A stretch of 6,502 nucleotides of DNA, from assembly GCA_024680835.1 (NCBI GenBank), contig JAILBP010000128.1, positions 1 through 6,502 on the forward strand, in the 5' to 3' direction. The notes under the pieces are model-generated. The model searched no databases, was not told the DNA's origin, and saw only the letters and a program-made list of their open reading frames with translations. The position numbers were made by a program, and so were the translations under genes. How positions within the stretch are numbered: position 1 is the stretch's first letter; each line of letters opens with the position of its first letter. The DNA comes from RGIG6904 sp024680835. Its GTDB lineage: Bacteria; Bacillota; Clostridia; Lachnospirales; Lachnospiraceae. Positions 5,618-6,502 of the stretch are shown one piece after another.

Positions 5618-6502
5618 GTGAGTAATTGGAAAAATCTGGATACATTGAAGGCATTTGATGAGCTTAAGGGCTTAAAAGGCAAGGTAAACCTTAAGGAAGC
5701 TATGACAGGCGAGAGCGGAGCTGACCGTGTTCGTAAATACAACGTTAAGATGGCAGGCTCCCTTTCATACAATTTCGCAGCAAAACAGATCGATGATGAT
5801 GTTCTGGCTGTTCTGGCAAAGCTTGCGGATGAGGCAGAGCTTGTGTCAAAATATGAGGATCTCTTAAACGGTGAGATCATCAACACAGGTGAGAACAGAA
5901 AGGTGCTTCACCAGCTCACCAGAGGTCAGCATCTGAATCCTGTGATGGCTGACGGTGTAGACAAGAGAAAATTTTATGTGGATCAGCAGATGCGCATAGC
6001 ACAGTTTGCTGCAAAGGTTCATCTCGGTGAGATCGCCAATGAAAAGGGCGAGAGATTTACCACAGTTGTCCAGATCGGTATCGGCGGATCAGACTTGGGT
6101 CCCAGAGCTTTCTATCTTGCGCTTGAAGGCTGGGCAAAGAAAAACGGAAAGTTTTTGATGGATGCAAAGTTCATCAGCAATGTGGATCCGGACGACGCTA
6201 CAGCAGTTCTGGATTCCGTGGATCTGTCAAAGACTATATTTATACTGGTTTCAAAGTCAGGCACAACCCTTGAGACCCTGACCAACGAGGCCTTTGTCAA
6301 GAACGCGCTGAAGGGTGCGGGACTCGAACCCGGCAAGCACATGATAGCCGTTACCAGCGAGACATCACCGCTTGCCAAGAGCGCTGATTATCTGGATGCT
6401 TTCTTCATGGATGATTTCGTGGGCGGAAGATTCTCTTCAACATCAGCAGTAGGCGGTGCAGTGTTATCCCTTGCATTCGGACCGGAAGCTTTTGCGGATT
6501 TC
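5618..6502 (+). CDS. pgi: Glucose-6-phosphate isomerase, 3' end outside the window
   Basis: Pgi interconverts glucose 6-phosphate and fructose 6-phosphate in the cytoplasm (glycolysis and gluconeogenesis, EC 5.3.1.9). The frame starts at GTG 5618 with TAGGAGGT at 5603-5610 seven bases upstream and stays open to the window end: 295 codons, slightly more than half of the expected length. Clear family blocks are I-G-I-G-G-S-D-L-G-P (153-162, sugar-phosphate binding), S-K-S-G-T-T-L-E-T (212-220, SIS-type phosphate loop), T-S-E-T-S-P-L-A, and D-F-V-G-G-R-F-S-S-T-S-A-V-G (266-279), which fits the PROSITE Pgi signature 1. The N-terminal extension of about 150 residues before the first block suggests a long form of the enzyme rather than the shorter form of about 450 residues found in many Firmicutes. 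It has its own promoter and a roughly 100-base leader with possible regulatory symmetry. The catalytic C-terminal part is not visible. Confidence 0.98.
   Translation, partial: MSNWKNLDTLKAFDELKGLKGKVNLKEAMTGESGADRVRKYNVKMAGSLSYNFAAKQIDDDVLAVLAKLADEAELVSKYEDLLNGEIINTGENRKVLHQLTRGQHLNPVMADGVDKRKFYVDQQMRIAQFAAKVHLGEIANEKGERFTTVVQIGIGGSDLGPRAFYLALEGWAKKNGKFLMDAKFISNVDPDDATAVLDSVDLSKTIFILVSKSGTTLETLTNEAFVKNALKGAGLEPGKHMIAVTSETSPLAKSADYLDAFFMDDFVGGRFSSTSAVGGAVLSLAFGPEAFADF

Noticed and set aside
6319..6331. GGGACTCGAACCC resembles a minus-strand tRNA T-arm
   Set aside because: It lies in the pgi frame (G-L-E-P) and no acceptor, anticodon or D-arm is found around it.

Overview
The window looks like a chromosomal segment from an anaerobic clostridial Firmicute, most probably Lachnospiraceae. 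The evidence is moderate GC, strong AGGAGG-type ribosome binding sites, a low-GC-Firmicute style of promoter, a long-type Pgi, and secreted or membrane proteins of a kind common in that family. I see no mobile element, CRISPR array, rRNA or tRNA. The family assignment is inference; the genus cannot be told.

Layout. Bases 1-4638 hold a plus-strand gene run. It consists of the 3' part of a phosphodiester glycosidase (NAGPA/DUF2233 family) gene, a 23-codon leader ORF with a good ribosome binding site, a divergent Lgt-like polytopic membrane protein gene whose ATG overlaps the leader stop (ATGA), and a gene for an 818-residue, helix-rich, lysine-rich protein that I do not recognise. Spacing is tight (16 bp, a 4-bp overlap, 30 bp). 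The run ends in a perfect 12-bp hairpin that probably works in both directions, because the next gene (4676-5377, minus strand) converges on it. That gene encodes a secreted protein with an RsiV/DUF3298-like C-terminal domain. A 240-bp divergent intergenic region (5378-5617) follows. It carries a minus-strand -10 box, a near-consensus plus-strand promoter with an extended -10, an inverted repeat overlapping that promoter's -35, and a 27-bp near-palindrome in the leader. The last gene, starting with GTG at 5618 and cut by the window end, is pgi (glucose-6-phosphate isomerase).

How the genes may work together. pgi is a glycolytic housekeeping gene and the DUF3298-like gene stands alone. The 1-4638 run is the accessory part. 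It pairs an enzyme family that cleaves sugar phosphodiesters outside the membrane with a membrane protein of the fold that takes phosphatidylglycerol as substrate, although key catalytic positions appear changed, and with a large orphan protein. A role in cell-envelope glycopolymer or lipid processing is a reasonable hypothesis, but the sequence does not prove it. The strongest candidates for something undescribed are the divergent Lgt-like protein with its coupled leader ORF and the 818-residue orphan made in the same transcript.
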